A DNA stretch of 64,000 nucleotides. Origin: Isoetes taiwanensis. Taxonomy: Eukaryota > Streptophyta > Lycopodiopsida > Isoetales > Isoetaceae. This document shows, one piece after another, positions 35,403-47,226 of this stretch (position 1 is the first letter of the stretch; each line of letters starts with the position of its first letter). The stretch covers positions 8,877,141 through 8,941,140 of the forward strand of contig JAJEKV010000023.1 of NCBI GenBank assembly GCA_021234155.1, written 5' to 3'. A model generated the notes under the pieces. The model worked only from the letters and a program-made list of their open reading frames with translations, was not told the DNA's origin and did not search any database. Position numbers and translations under genes: made by a program.

Positions 35403-36450
35403 GGGGAAAAGGAAAAGGAAAAAGGGGGATGGAATGGAAAAGCGAAAGGCAAAAACGCACAAGGAAAAGGAGAATAGGGAAAGGGGAAAAGGGAAGGGAA
35501 AAGAGAAGGGAAAAAGGGAAAGGGAAGTGAAAAAGACACGAGGAAAATGGGAAGGAAAATGGGAAAAGTGAAAGAGGAAAAGGGGAAAGAGGGAAAAGGG
35601 AAAAGGCAAGGGAAACAGGGAAAGAGGGAAAAGGGTGAGGAAAGGGGAAAATAGAAGGGAAAAAGAGCATGAGAAAAGGGAAAAGAAAAAAAAGGGGAGC
35701 GGGAACATGCACAAGGCAAAAGGGGAGAGGATGGAAAAAGGAGGAAAAAGGGGTACATGAAAAAGGTGGGGAAAAGCAAACGGATAAAAGGCATGGTAAA
35801 GGGGAAGGGAAAGGGAAAGCGAAAGAGAAAAGGAAAAAGAATTAGGGAAAATAAAAAGGGAAAAAAGGAAAGGGCGTAGAAAGGATGAAAATGTAAGGGA
35901 AGGGAAAAGAGAGGCGGAAAGGGGAGGAAAAAAGGGCACGGACCGGGAAAAAGGGAGAAAAAAATGGGAAAAAGGGGGAAAATGGCACTGAAAAAATGGG
36001 AAGAGAGAAATGGTGAGGAAAGGTAAAAAGGAAGGAAAAAAGAGCATGGAAATGGGGAAAAGAGAAAAGAAAAAGCGAGGGGGAACGGGCACGAGGAAAA
36101 GGGAAAGAGGGTGGGGAAAAGAGGAAAAGGTGCATATGAAAAAAGGTGGGAAAAAAGGAACAAAAAAAAGGCATGGAAAAGAGAAAAAGGAAGAGAATGG
36201 GAAAAGGAGAGGGAAAAAACACAAGAAAAAAAAATGGAAGAGTGAGGAAAGGATTAAAAAGGAAAGGGAAAAGTTCGTCAAACAAAAGGGAAGGGAAAAG
36301 GGGAAAGGAGAAAGGGAAGGGGAGGGGAAAAGGGGTAAAAAACAAAAAATGGAAAATGGGAAAAAGACAACATGTAGGGAAAAGGAAAAAGGAAGGTGTA
36401 TACGAAAATGAGGAAAAGGGGAAACACGGGATAGAGCAAAAAGACAAAAG
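35403..36450. repeat. ~1.05-kb homopurine tract (plus strand)
   Basis: Nearly all bases on the plus strand are A or G, arranged as irregular GGGAAAA/GGAAAGG words with rare C or T. Long open frames on both strands (Lys/Gly/Arg-rich; Phe/Pro/Leu/Ser-rich) are products of composition, not genes. Looser repeats of ~340-440 bp can be seen inside, for example AAAAGGTGGGGAAAAG-like and GCATGG motifs. Confidence 0.95.
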
Positions 36451-38165
36451 GAAGGGGAGCGGGTGTCGAATGCATAAATGGGTTTGGTTTTATTTTATTA
36501 GATTTATGAAAATGAGTTTGAGTTGAAGAGTTTTGTCTCCACAATTTTCCAACTTATGCCCAACAATGCTGGACACTATTACTAGTGCCTTTATGTTGCT
36601 TCCGCTGATGTAGGAGCTTGTGGAGGATGGGCAAGAATGACACCTCTATGTTTTTTGCTAGACTAACTAAGATCATGCAAAAAATAATTAAGTCTGGTTA
36701 TAAATTATCAGATGCTTGGCTGCAAAATAATATACTTTGAAGAAAAGAAATCTCTTGCAAGGGGAACTTTATAATTTCCAGCGCTGCACAGGAGCTGCGA
36801 GACCTAAAGCCGAAAACCCTGAGGTTAAAGAGAAAAATGAAATATTATCCTAAAAACATAAAAACGAAACTGGATATCTGTATAACAATAGAATTCGCTG
36901 CTTTTTTGCACTTTCTAAAATGTAAAGGGCATTTTTGAACATGGCATTTTTTTTTGTTAATTTTGGCTGGAGGTTGATCATTATTCCAGGGAATTTCTAG
37001 AACTTACCAATTAATAATTCCATTGTTATAAAATAAGACTTTCATACGTTTCTCAACATCTATATTCCTGCTTCTGCAATATGGTTCTTCTTTTGCACAG
37101 ATTTTGACTAATTTTTAGACGTGTTTATGGAAAATGCAGTCGCCGCGTTACTTGCCCTAGAAGAGGATGCCGCCGCTAGTCTTCTTTGAATTCGTTTGGT
37201 ATTTGGTTATGGTTTGGTGTTATAGTATTGAATATCTACCTTTCACATATGTTACAAATAGAAATCAATTCTACTTAATTACAATAATTTGGACATCATT
37301 GTCCATGTTTTGGTTCTTTATAGATACTCAGTGAACTTTTGAGGTCCAAAACGAACTCCACCAATGTGAAAAACGCTATTGTATATATCAGATTCGTTAG
37401 ACATGGGCACTTTCTTGAGGTCACAATCCATATGTAGGTGGAACTGAAGTCATCTTGGATAAATCCAAGGTCTAAAGTTCTAAACTTAAGTTGCTTGAAA
37501 AGTTGAATTTATCACTTTTGCAAGTTGAGTCGTTCCAGAACATGTATGATGGCTAAGATTACCAAGTTTGGAAAAAGGGTTTGTTTGTCTTACGAAACAT
37601 TTATTTGTTTGCTTAAATGCATGCATCTTTAAGCATTGTTACCATCAAAGGAAGTTGAAACGTTGATTCCCACTTTAGACTCCAAGTCAAGTTAAAATTG
37701 AAAGATAAAAACAAAAAACATGTTCATTCGAATTAACAATCTCATCTTTGCAATGTGGATCTTTGCAAAAGGCAAACTTTATCCAGCTTTGTAGTTTCCA
37801 ATGGAGCTAGTTTTAATTTCTAGTAAAACGCCTCTACCAAGAAGAACTTCGAGACGATAGAATCGAAGTGGACCTGATGTCCAGAACTTCCACCACATAC
37901 TTTATGTAAACGTAAAAGCTTTATTTCAATGGTTTACCGAAACCATACTTGAGCATAAATTTACTCACTCGAACGTATCTCTTTTTATGAATAATTGGGG
38001 GTATAAATTATGTTTCACGTTGAACATGTGGTTTTACTTTTCTTGTTTTGGTTCACACATATGGGTCTAGACATAAAAGGCCATTTTTTATTATTGCCTA
38101 CCACCACCTCTAGCGCCTATTAAAAAAGTCCGTCCATCAGTCTTTATCAGTTCTACTTTGCCAGG
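36451..38165. other. Intergenic, no gene seen
   Basis: AT-rich and without a supported reading frame. It lies between the homopurine tract and the tandem array. Confidence 0.45.
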
Positions 38166-40232
38166 CTACATATTCTAAACGAGGTGCACCCTGGACTACC
38201 ACAGTCGTCGGATCTGTCAATCCTACGGCCTAGACTGTATGTTGGAGCCTCTGGACACCTCTCGTTTCGATTATGCTCAATTATGATTGGGGGCGCCTAT
38301 GATTTTAAGATGTCAAATACGAGTTTGCCTAAGGTTTTCATGGTATATCGAGCCTCTATACGGTTTCGCTTAAGTTTTTAGAATATGAAATACGGGGATT
38401 CGAACCTCTACCAAAATAACTCAATGTCCTAATAAGACTACTTTAACCAATCTAACCAGTAAGCTAATGTGACTATTTTTTATCTTAAATCTATGTTTTT
38501 TTTTATAATAACCCATTGAATTGTTTTAGGGATATGGCCTATGGTTTCAAGAATTATATCTATATCAAATCCCCCTATAACCCCCTGTTATTTTGCTACA
38601 TATCTAAACGAGGTGCACCCTGGACTACCACAGTCGTCGGATCTGTCAATCCTACGGCCCAGACTGTATGTTGGAGCCTCTGGACACCTCTCGTTTCGAT
38701 TATGCTCAATTATGATTGGGGGCACCTATGATTTTAAGATGTCAAATACGAGTTTGCCTAAGGTTTTGATGGTATATCGAGCCTCTATACGGTTTCGCTT
38801 AAGTTTTTAGAATATGAAATACGGGGATTCGAACCTCTACCAAAATAACTCAATGTCCTAATAAGACTACTTTAACCAATCTAACCAGTAAGCTAATGTG
38901 ACTATTTTTTATCTTAAATCTATGTTTTTTTTTATAATAACCCATTGAATTGTTTTAGGGATATGGCCTATGGTTTCAAGAATTAAATATCTATATCAAA
39001 TCCCCCTGGAACCCCCTCTAAACGAGGTGCACCCTGGACTACCACAGTCGTCGGATCTGTCAATCCTACGGCCCAGACTGTATGTTGGAGCCTCTGGACA
39101 CCTCTCGTTTCGATTATGCTCAATTATGATTGGGGGCACCTATGATTTTAAGATGTCAAATACGAGTTTGCCTAAGGTTTTGATGGTATATCGAGCCTCT
39201 ATCTGGTTTTTTTAAGTTTTAGAATATGAAATCTGGGGATTGAACCTCTACCAAAATAACTCAATGTCCTAATAAGACTACTTTAACCAATCTAACCAAG
39301 TAGCTAATGTGACTATTTTTTATCTTAAATCTATGTTTTTTTTTATAATAACCCATTGAATTGTTTTAGGGATATGGCCTATGGTTTCAAGAATTAAATA
39401 TCTATATCAAATCCCCCTGGAACCCCCTCTAAACGAGGTGCACCCTGGACTAACACAGTCGTCGGATCTGTCAATCCTACGGCCCAGACTGTATGTTGGA
39501 GCCTCTGGACACCTCTCGTTTCGATTATGCTCAATTATGATTGGGGGCGCCTATGATTTTAAGATGTCAAATACGAGTTTGCCTAAGGTTTTGATGGTAT
39601 ATCGAGCCTCTATACAGTTTCGCTTAAGTTTTTAGAATATGAAATACAGGGATTCGAACCTCTACCAAAATAACTCAATGTCCTAAGAAGACTACTTTAA
39701 TCAATCTAACCAGTAAACTAATGTGACTATTTTTTATCTTAAATCTATGTTTTTTTTTTATAATAACCCATTGAATTGTTTTAGGGATATGGCCTATGGT
39801 TTCAAGAATTATATCTATATCAAATCCCCCTGGAACCCCCTGTTATTTTGCTACATATTCTAAACAAGGTGCACCCTGGACTACCACAGTCGTCGGATCT
39901 GTCAATCCTACGGCCCAACTGTATGTTGGAGCCTCTGGACACCTCTCGTTTCGATTATGCTCAATTATGATTGGGGGCACCTCTATACGGTTTCGCTTAA
40001 GTTTTTAGAATATGAAATACGGGGATTCGAACCTCTACCAAAATAACTCAATGTCCTAATAAGACTACTTTAACCAATCTAACCAGTAAGCTAATGTGAC
40101 TATTTTTTATCTTAAATCTATGTTTTTTTTTTATAATAACCCATTGAATTGTTTTAGGGATATGGCCTATTGTTTCAAGAATTATATCTATATCAAATCC
40201 CCCTGGAACCCCCTGTTATTTTGCTACATATT
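38166..40232. repeat. Five-unit tandem array, ~411-431 bp per unit
   Basis: The junction GAGGTGCACCCTGGACTACC recurs at 38181, 38610, 39024, 39435 and (AAGGTGC) 39866. Each unit is a ~310-bp SINE-like part plus a ~105-bp spacer with ATAACCCATTGAATTGTTTT. Units 3 and 4 lack the CTGTTATTTTGCTACATAT end of the spacer, and unit 5 lost ~60 bp inside the SINE part. Units are nearly identical, so amplification is recent. Confidence 0.95.
38190..38495 (-). mobile_element. tRNA-derived SINE-like element (array unit 1)
   Basis: On the minus strand a B box GGTTCGAATCC (38397-38407) and an A-box-like TAGCTTACTGG (38456-38466) lie 48-49 nt apart, the layout of a pol III internal promoter. No CCA-competent tRNA cloverleaf is evident, so it is tRNA-related rather than a tRNA gene. 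The same boxes recur in units 2, 4 and 5; in unit 3 the B box has lost one C. A relative lies at 28395-28805. Confidence 0.7.
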
Positions 40233-40489
40233 CAATGATTACACATGCAAGCACGAACATGGCGGAATGGCCTACTACTATCACAAGGCCTCCAAAAAAA
40301 GACTGTTATCAGTTTTATGGGTCATTTTTTGTATTAAACCACTAAAATAAACTAATGTTACTAGGTGGGTTAATGTGTTGAATAACCGTAGGCAGTTAAA
40401 TAGTGTGGTTTGCGTATAAGGTTTTTCAACGTGGTATATCTATACCGTAAATATCTAGAGTTTTTCATTGTAGTTTGTTGCTGTAGTTT

Positions 40490-40577
40490 TTCACTATTCT
40501 ATTCACTATTCACTATTCTATTCTATTCTATTCTATTCTATTCTATTCTATTCTATTCTATTCTATTCTATTCACTA
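40490..40577 (+). repeat. (TTCTA)n pentanucleotide microsatellite
   Basis: About 12 perfect TTCTA units with a few TTCAC variants at both edges. Confidence 0.95.
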
Positions 40578-41125
40578 TGGTTCTTCCTTGGTTTGTTGCT
40601 ATGTGACATGTCGGCCAATTCGTAGTATATCTTATAAATCACTAATGGCTTTAGCCTTAAAGAATTGTACAACTTGTAGTGGTATCTTAATCACCTCATG
40701 AATATCTTGTCACATGAACCATTATTGTCGCATAGAACAAAGGCTTTTATTATATCTTGGATTAAACAATTGATATTAGTTTAGTAAAGAAATTAAGACA
40801 TTCATTTGTAAACCAATAGTAGCTTTAGCTTTAAGGGATTTGCAATTTGTGGTGGTTGTCAAACGAAACCACTGCTGTCCTATAGGATAAATGGTTCAAG
40901 TTTATGATCAAAATAGTGAACAAGCTTTCCATCAAAACAGATTTGGGTATGTGTCTAAAAATATATTTTGTATTAGAAGTAACCCAATGTCTTGTACTAT
41001 ACGATCTAGTGTCTCATTTGTAAACCAATAATAGCTTTAGCTTTAATGCATTTGGAGTGCATGGTGGTATGCCCAATGAAACCATTTTGGTTCCATGGAG
41101 TAGATTGTTATGGAACATGTAATTT
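40578..41125. other. Intergenic
   Basis: Contains a weak duplication: TTTAGCTTTAA and AAACCAATA words recur at about 40650, 40815 and 41020. No gene. Confidence 0.4.
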
Positions 41126-41395
41126 TTGGGTTGCCCCTAAGGGGGCAAGCCCTTGTTGAGGTGGGTTTATGGCATATGCTAGGTATATGCCAATATATAC
41201 CCAATATGCCAATGACTGCTAAAAACCCATCATAGGCTGTAAATGCTCGGTTTGTTGAGGTGGGTTTATGGCATATGCTAGGTATATGCCAATATGTACC
41301 CAGAATATGCCAATGACTGCTAAAAACCCATCATAGGCTGTAAATGCTCGGTTGCCCCTGTTGCTGGAGAAGAACTGTGGAAACCGGGAAACCGG
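41126..41395 (+). repeat. Dispersed repeat family R1, copy 3, with internal duplication
   Basis: Begins TTTTTGGGTTGCCCCTAAGG. The middle part is duplicated with a 98-bp period (41154-41251, 41252-41350; TGTTGAGGTGGGTTTATGGC). The right end includes GGTTGCCCC and AACCGGTGCT, as in copy 1. Confidence 0.75.
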
Positions 41396-41855
41396 TGCTC
41401 GCTCCTTGCTCGAGGCTGCAGCATTAGTCGCCATGTCATCGTTGCCCCAGCGTTTTGCCACATATTCATCTGAGGGAAAAGGCCGATCGGACACCTGATT
41501 ATTGCCCTTGGGTTCGGCACTCGGTCCCAGGAAGAAGCTCCCTTATTTTTCCTTGATTCATCTTGCTTCACGAATTATGGTGGCTGCTCGGCAATGGCAC
41601 CGCCAGTAGCTTCTAACCCACATTGCCTGTTCCCCATTTGTCGACTTTTCGTAGCCATCCCGCCTTAGATTTCGTGGTGCCCATTAAAAATAGCGACTTG
41701 GGTATCGGAATATCTTTGAGCTCAATGTTTTGATTAAGGATAGGCAAGGGCATGCGTAACTACGTGTGTGAGAAGTCTAAGGGATGTATCGAGAAATCAC
41801 CGTGCTAGACGAAGCGATTTGGAAACACAACCGGGAAGTACCTAACCTTCAACAG

Positions 41856-44488
41856 AGCTAACTTGTGTCATGAAGTTTGGTGGCTCGCCTCTCGGCATCC
41901 GTGACGAGAATGAAAGAGGTGGCTAATTTGATTTCCAACTTTCCAAATGAGAGGCTGTGATTGTATTATCGGCTATGGGAAAGGCGACTAACAATCTTCT
42001 CAAGGTAAATAAGCATCTTATATCGTACCAAGCTATATGGACCTACATTTTTGTTTCTTGAGTTTGCAAGCATTTGTACATCGCTTGTCAACATGACATC
42101 TTTGCACTTTCGATTTAGCTTTGAGATTATCTGTTTCTAGAGATGAATAACAAGACCATTCTACCTATTTCATGGGCTGGACTCTTTTGCAATTAATTGT
42201 GGAGTTGGGAATTCACGTACAATTGGGGAACTTCATGTTGTGAAGGATCTACACTTACGGTATTTACTTTCTTTGATGAGTTTTATCATCATGCTCATGT
42301 TGCCCGACATGTTGCCTTGTTGATATTGTTTGCTTAATCAATCTGCGATCTTGTAGGCGAGCTTGGGATTAGTGTCAATGTAATTTCAGGTAAGTTCCAT
42401 GGTTTAAAGTTTTGAACATCCTAAGCGCTTGGTAAGTTTTTGGTCCAACACAATCAGTATAGGTCTCATTGAAGAGTTGGAAGGGCTTCTTAAAGGCATT
42501 TCTTTGATGAAAGAGTTAACAAACCGCACAAAGGATTATCTTGTTTCTTTTGGTGGCGAATGTCTTCAAGAATTTTTGCGGTGTATTTGAACAAGCTTTG
42601 GTGAAGTCAAAGCGGTCTTTAATCTAAATGCATAGAAACGTTATGATTATAAATGTCTTTGTGACTCCTTTGGAAGGCTTTTAGTATGATGCACCGGATA
42701 TAGGATTTGTTACCCACGGATGATTTTATGAATGCCGATATCCTCGAAGATGCTTACCCAAATTTTAGCAAAGGCATTACTTGATAAGCGGAATAATGAA
42801 CCTGCAATTCCTATAATCCTTTGGATTCCTTGGGAAGGTATTATTTATCGAGAGTGTCGAGAAAAGTTATATGTAAGCTGTAGGGTAGTTCAAATTCATC
42901 AGCTTTACTTGGTCCCATAGGGAAAGAACACGGGGTGCAATAACCACCCTAGGCGGTGGAGGTGGAAGTGATTTAACCTTTGAATTGCTTTAGGGAGAGC
43001 TCTTGGGCTAAGGGAAATCCGGGTAAGTTCCTAATGTGGCTGCTCAATGCTTTCATCCGGTTTCTTTGGACTAAAGCTTTACCTTTTAGGTCTGGAAAGA
43101 TGTAGATGGCGTGCTTACCTGTGATCCAAATATACATTCAAATGCATTGCGGTGCCATTTCTAACTTTTTATGAAGTTTGCATAACTTGCATACTTGATT
43201 GCTCGGTACAAGCATATACTTTTTCTCTCTACATATTCAGTTTTTCTTTCTTCTTCTTCTTTTTAAGTTAATTAAAAACCGGTCAATAGGTTTTGCACCC
43301 GCAATCAATGAGGCCAACAAGAGAGGCAAATATCCCCTGTCCGTGTCAAGAATTCTTACAAAACCCTTGCATTTTGGGACACTTATAACAAAAACAAGAG
43401 ACTTGAGCAAGGTTTGTTTTCCACGAGAATGGTACCAATCCACATACTCGGATGCCTTATTTTGGGTAAAATCATGCGGTCACTTCTTACAAGCATTGTA
43501 CTCAAGTCCAACATGACTTTGTTGGATATTGTAAGCACCCGCATGTTGGGGCATTACGGATTTCTTGCAAAGGTATGGTCCGTTTGGCTTGCGGTTATCT
43601 TATTCATCTACTTAGGAAAGAAAAAGCAGAATGGCAATCTGAGAAAGACAATAAAGGCTTATGTTTATGGCGTGAATGATTGCACATGCTTAGTTAGCGT
43701 TGTGATGATGACAATGACAAAGAAGAAGTGTAAAAAGAAAATTATGTCAAATGCTAGATGGTAAACATGGGAGAATGCTATTAAATGCAGAAATACATGG
43801 TCTTACGGCTAACTATTCTCAAATGCATGACAGTTGCACAAATTGTTCTTAAAAAATGTCTAAAATCTGCTTTATGTTTTCCAGGTTTTTCAAGTCTTTC
43901 AGGAGTTTGGTATATCTGTTGATGTTGTTGCAACAAGCGAAGTCAGCATCTCATTGACTCTCGATCCAATCAAAACTTGGGACAGAGAGTTTGTTCATCT
44001 TGTTAGCAATAATTTAGGTGTTCTCTTTTGGTGTTGTTTGGAACTTCTATAACATGTAAGTGTGGTTGCAGGATGCAACCACACTTGCACTTGTAAGTAG
44101 AAAAGCTCAAGGAGTTTGCACTTGTTAGAGTACTAGAGGGGAAATCAATTATTTCTTTGATAGGGAATGTCCAAAGATCTTCCTTCATTCTGGAGAAGGT
44201 ACATCCTTATTATTGTTTGTTACTTGTATGTTATTTGTATGATATAGCAAATTTTGCTTATGCAGGCGTTTAAGGTTTTCAAGGCCTCAGGGGTTAATGT
44301 GCAAATGATCTCACAAGGTGTTTCAAAGGTTAGTTACCCCCAGTATTTTTGGTATCTATATCATTTTAAGTAGTATATGAGCTCCCTTATTACAGGTCAA
44401 TATATCTTGTGTTGTAAATGATGACGAGGCCAAGCAATGTGTCAGGAAGCTGTACACTGAATTTTTTGAAAAGGAGACGAGTACTTAG
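41856..44488 (+). pseudogene. Aspartokinase (monofunctional), intron-bearing and frameshifted
   Basis: Aspartokinase phosphorylates aspartate, the first step to Lys, Thr and Met in plastids. Segments in family order: 41856-42004 (ELTCVMKFGGS, then MKEVANLISNFPNE), ~42176-42259 (AINCGVGNSRTIGELHVVKD), 42357-42389, 42463-42614 (LLKGISLMKELTNRTKDYLV), 42685-42837 (NADILEDAYP), 42921-43022 (RGAITTLGGGGGSDLT), 43090-43205 (VWKDVDGVLTCDPN), 43290-43411 (VLHPQSMRPTRE), ~43475-43572 (MLGHYGFLAK), 43885-~43989 (ISVDVVATSEVSISL), 44072-44198, 44266-44328 (VNVQMISQGVSK), 44396-44488 (ACT-domain end, stop TAG). The last two exons are intact and in phase. At least six single-base frameshifts break the others, and the transit-peptide exon was not found. 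Introns are retained, so this is not a processed copy. Confidence 0.85.
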
Positions 44489-45985
44489 TGGTAGAATCTT
44501 GCAGGGCACTAGTGACTACAGTGGTTATACCGATTATTTCCCCCAAAATGGGCAATCAAATCTTTATCCATTTTGCTATCTTTGGACGCTTAAGTGAGGC
44601 TGTATTATCCTCAATTTATTATATACGAGGAAGATATTATTCCACATAACCAGGGTAAAATGATGGTAAAATGATGTTACGGCTCCATTATTTAAGTTGG
44701 TGGTTCACCACTTACATAAAAAAAAATGAATGGAATAAATTTTATTGGTCATTGCATTGTTTTAATTTCTAGTCCTTCAAGGGATCTTCAGCACCATCCG
44801 TTGGATGAAGTCCCATCGCTTTTACTGACTACACGTTTGAAAAAACATACATCAAGGTTCGATTTGAAATTTACAACTATACGAAACAAAATATTCAAGT
44901 TGTTCACAAGAGGCATAGTAATAGTATATGAATGCTATGGCAGGCATATTTTGATAGCCATCCATGTTAAGCCTTGCAATGGTCAGATTTAAAATGTTCT
45001 TTGCGCATAATGGATTTGTGCATTTGTTAATCAGGAAGACAACAAACCATGTAGTGTGGAAGACAACAAACCATACAAACCATATAGTGTGAAGCATTAG
45101 AAACTAAGGCTAGCTATCAGATTTGGAGGGCAATATCTCATTTGCCATAGTAAGATGCTACATAGTCTTAGGCAAAAAGACATTCTTGAAGAATGCTACA
45201 GTTTTCAAAGGCAAAAAGACATTCTTGAGTGGTGCAGTTATAGAAGGAGTTCCATTGCCAGTTTCTCAACACTCTAGATCACCCCAATATACTGCTATGG
45301 CTAAGTATAGACTGAAATTTTATCTAAGAAAAGCTTATATTGCATTCCTTATTGTTCACAAGTATATTTTTGCTTAGATCGTCGCTCTTACTGCCCTCGT
45401 TCCATGCATTACTTCCATATGGGTAGGTGTGACAGACAAAAATGTGCAAGTACAGAACAGAAAATTGTAAATAGCATTAAAGTTGTCACAATAGTCTTTG
45501 TTTTCCAAACAATTGGAATGAATTGTTCCATAGCCCAGAGGAAAACCAACTGCTTGGTTTCCTCAGCAGAATTAAAGGATCGGTTCCCATGGATTTTTAA
45601 AGGTCTGTTTTAGAGTAAATAGCCATGGTTGAGGACCATTGTATGGAATCACCTCTGTATATTTTGTTATGTGTCTTCACTAGGCTGCATAACAAGTAGG
45701 TGTCACTTGGATCTTGGATGGCCATGAACTTATGTCATTGTCCTCATATTGGATGTGATATGATCAGTAACAACATTCTCTGCTGGCATGTTGTTTTAAT
45801 AGTGGATGTGATAATGTTGATTATTAACATTGCTATAAGACATTAAGGAAATTTCATGCTGCAAATAGCTACTTGCTTTGAGTTCAAAATATCTAGTCTG
45901 CAATAGTCTTGGCTCTTGCCCTCTCCTAGCCTCAATGACATCTGGCTTAGAATGGCCAAATATTTGCTCAACAACTAGATTATAA
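44489..45985. other. Intergenic
   Basis: Contains a small tandem duplication, AGGCAAAAAGACATTCTTGA, at about 45170 and 45210. No gene is supported. Confidence 0.45.
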
Positions 45986-46535
45986 TTCCATCTAGAGGAG
46001 GTTTGCTTTGAAGATGTGCACAAAGTGTTCAACCAAATGCAGGAAAGGAATATTATATCATGTTCAACCATGATTGCAGCACATATAGAGCATGGTTATG
46101 GAAAAGAGGCATTTGGCATTTATCAACAAATGCAGTTAGCAAAGGAGAGTCCAAACACCATTATCTACATAGTTCTTCTCAACGGTTGTGCCAGCTTTAG
46201 TTTTTTTAACGGAAGGCAAATTAATTCATGCACATGCTATATAGTATGGGTTTGAATCAGCAACTATCGTTGGGAATGCCCTCATCAATATGCATGGGAA
46301 GACTGATAATCTGAATGATGCATCTGAGATTTTCATGCCGGATGGATGAGAAAGATGTCATATCTTGGAATACAATTGTTGCAACGTATTCCCATTATGG
46401 TTTTTTCAAAGAGGCCCACTATCTTTTTCAACAGACGCAGTTGCATGGCTTCAAACCAGATGAGGCCATGTTCATCAGCATTCTAAATGCATGCACTACC
46501 AGAGCTTCAATGAAAGCTGCAAGAGTTTAAGTTAT
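45986..46535 (+). pseudogene. PPR protein fragment (PLS type)
   Basis: Pentatricopeptide repeats are readable across three frames: VHKVFNQMQERNIISCSTMI, then HGYGKEAFGIYQQMQ, VGNALINMHGK, DEKDVISWNTIVATYSHYG and GFKPDEAMFISILNACT. PPR proteins of this class bind organellar RNA. Stops and frameshifts separate the repeats and there is no start, targeting region or E/DYW domain, so it is a decayed fragment. Confidence 0.85.
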
Positions 46536-46624
46536 GCATCTTTCACTGGTCTGTGTAGTACTGTTGTTTGATTGGGTTGCTGTAGGCCTATTCTTTTGGT
46601 GGATTCAAAAGTAATTTTGGGAAT

Positions 46625-47090
46625 TGTTGTTGGAAGTATTTGTGGTGATCAGATTTAGGATGGTCTTGAAGCAAGAGAGCATGTCGCTTTTGGCAGAACA
46701 AAAGGCCAACCTAAATGCCCTGCCTGATTCTAGCCTCTCCATCAGCAACACTGACAAATTCAAGGAACCCTTGAGCATCAACATTGCTACCTTTGAAATC
46801 CCTTTCTCTAGGCTCACATTTGCAGATATTCTTTTGGCCAATTTCTGTAAAACCAACATCATTGGAGATGGAGGATTTGAAACTGTTTATAAAGCAATTC
46901 CTCCTGATTCGTGCACAGTTGTTGTGAAGAAGCTTAGCTAGGCTAAAAATCAAGGTAACATGGAGTTCCTTGCAGAGATGCAAACTCTTGGTAAAGTTAA
47001 GCACATAAACGTTCTCTCCCTTTTTGGGTATTACTCCCTGGCAGATGAAAAGTTTCTATTTTATGAATGGCAGAGGAAGTGGATAAGAAG
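46625..47090 (+). pseudogene. Receptor-like kinase fragment (EMS1/EXS-like), truncated
   Basis: The juxtamembrane and N-lobe of a leucine-rich-repeat receptor kinase: FCKTNIIGDGGFETVYKA, the VAIK-type VVVKKLS, then (after a TAG at 46939-46941) AKNQGNMEFLAEMQTLGKVK and FLFYEW. Family members usually read GDGGFGTVYK, so the last glycine of the nucleotide loop is Glu here. Catalytic HRD and DFG regions are missing. A LINE inserted just downstream at 47245. Confidence 0.8.
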
Positions 47091-47226
47091 GTAATCTATA
47101 AATATCTTAATTCCATGTTGTACTAGGAAATTCTAGTCGTGCTGTTGTCAATAAGTCCATTCATCTCCATTTATACTTTCTTAAGACGCTTCTGCCAACA
47201 AATTCGTTTTGCAGCAAAACCTACTT

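Noticed and set aside
35215-36544. Long Phe/Pro/Ser/Leu-rich and Lys/Gly/Arg-rich open frames, the former resembling membrane proteins
   Set aside because: Explained entirely by the homopurine tract. No start context, domain or codon pattern.
38397-38466. tRNA gene in each array unit
   Set aside because: A and B boxes are present but no cloverleaf or anticodon arm forms, so it fits a tRNA-derived SINE better.
38184-40008. Repeated small proteins of 65-89 residues in the tandem array
   Set aside because: The frame simply recurs with each unit and runs antisense to the SINE-like element. No sign of coding constraint.
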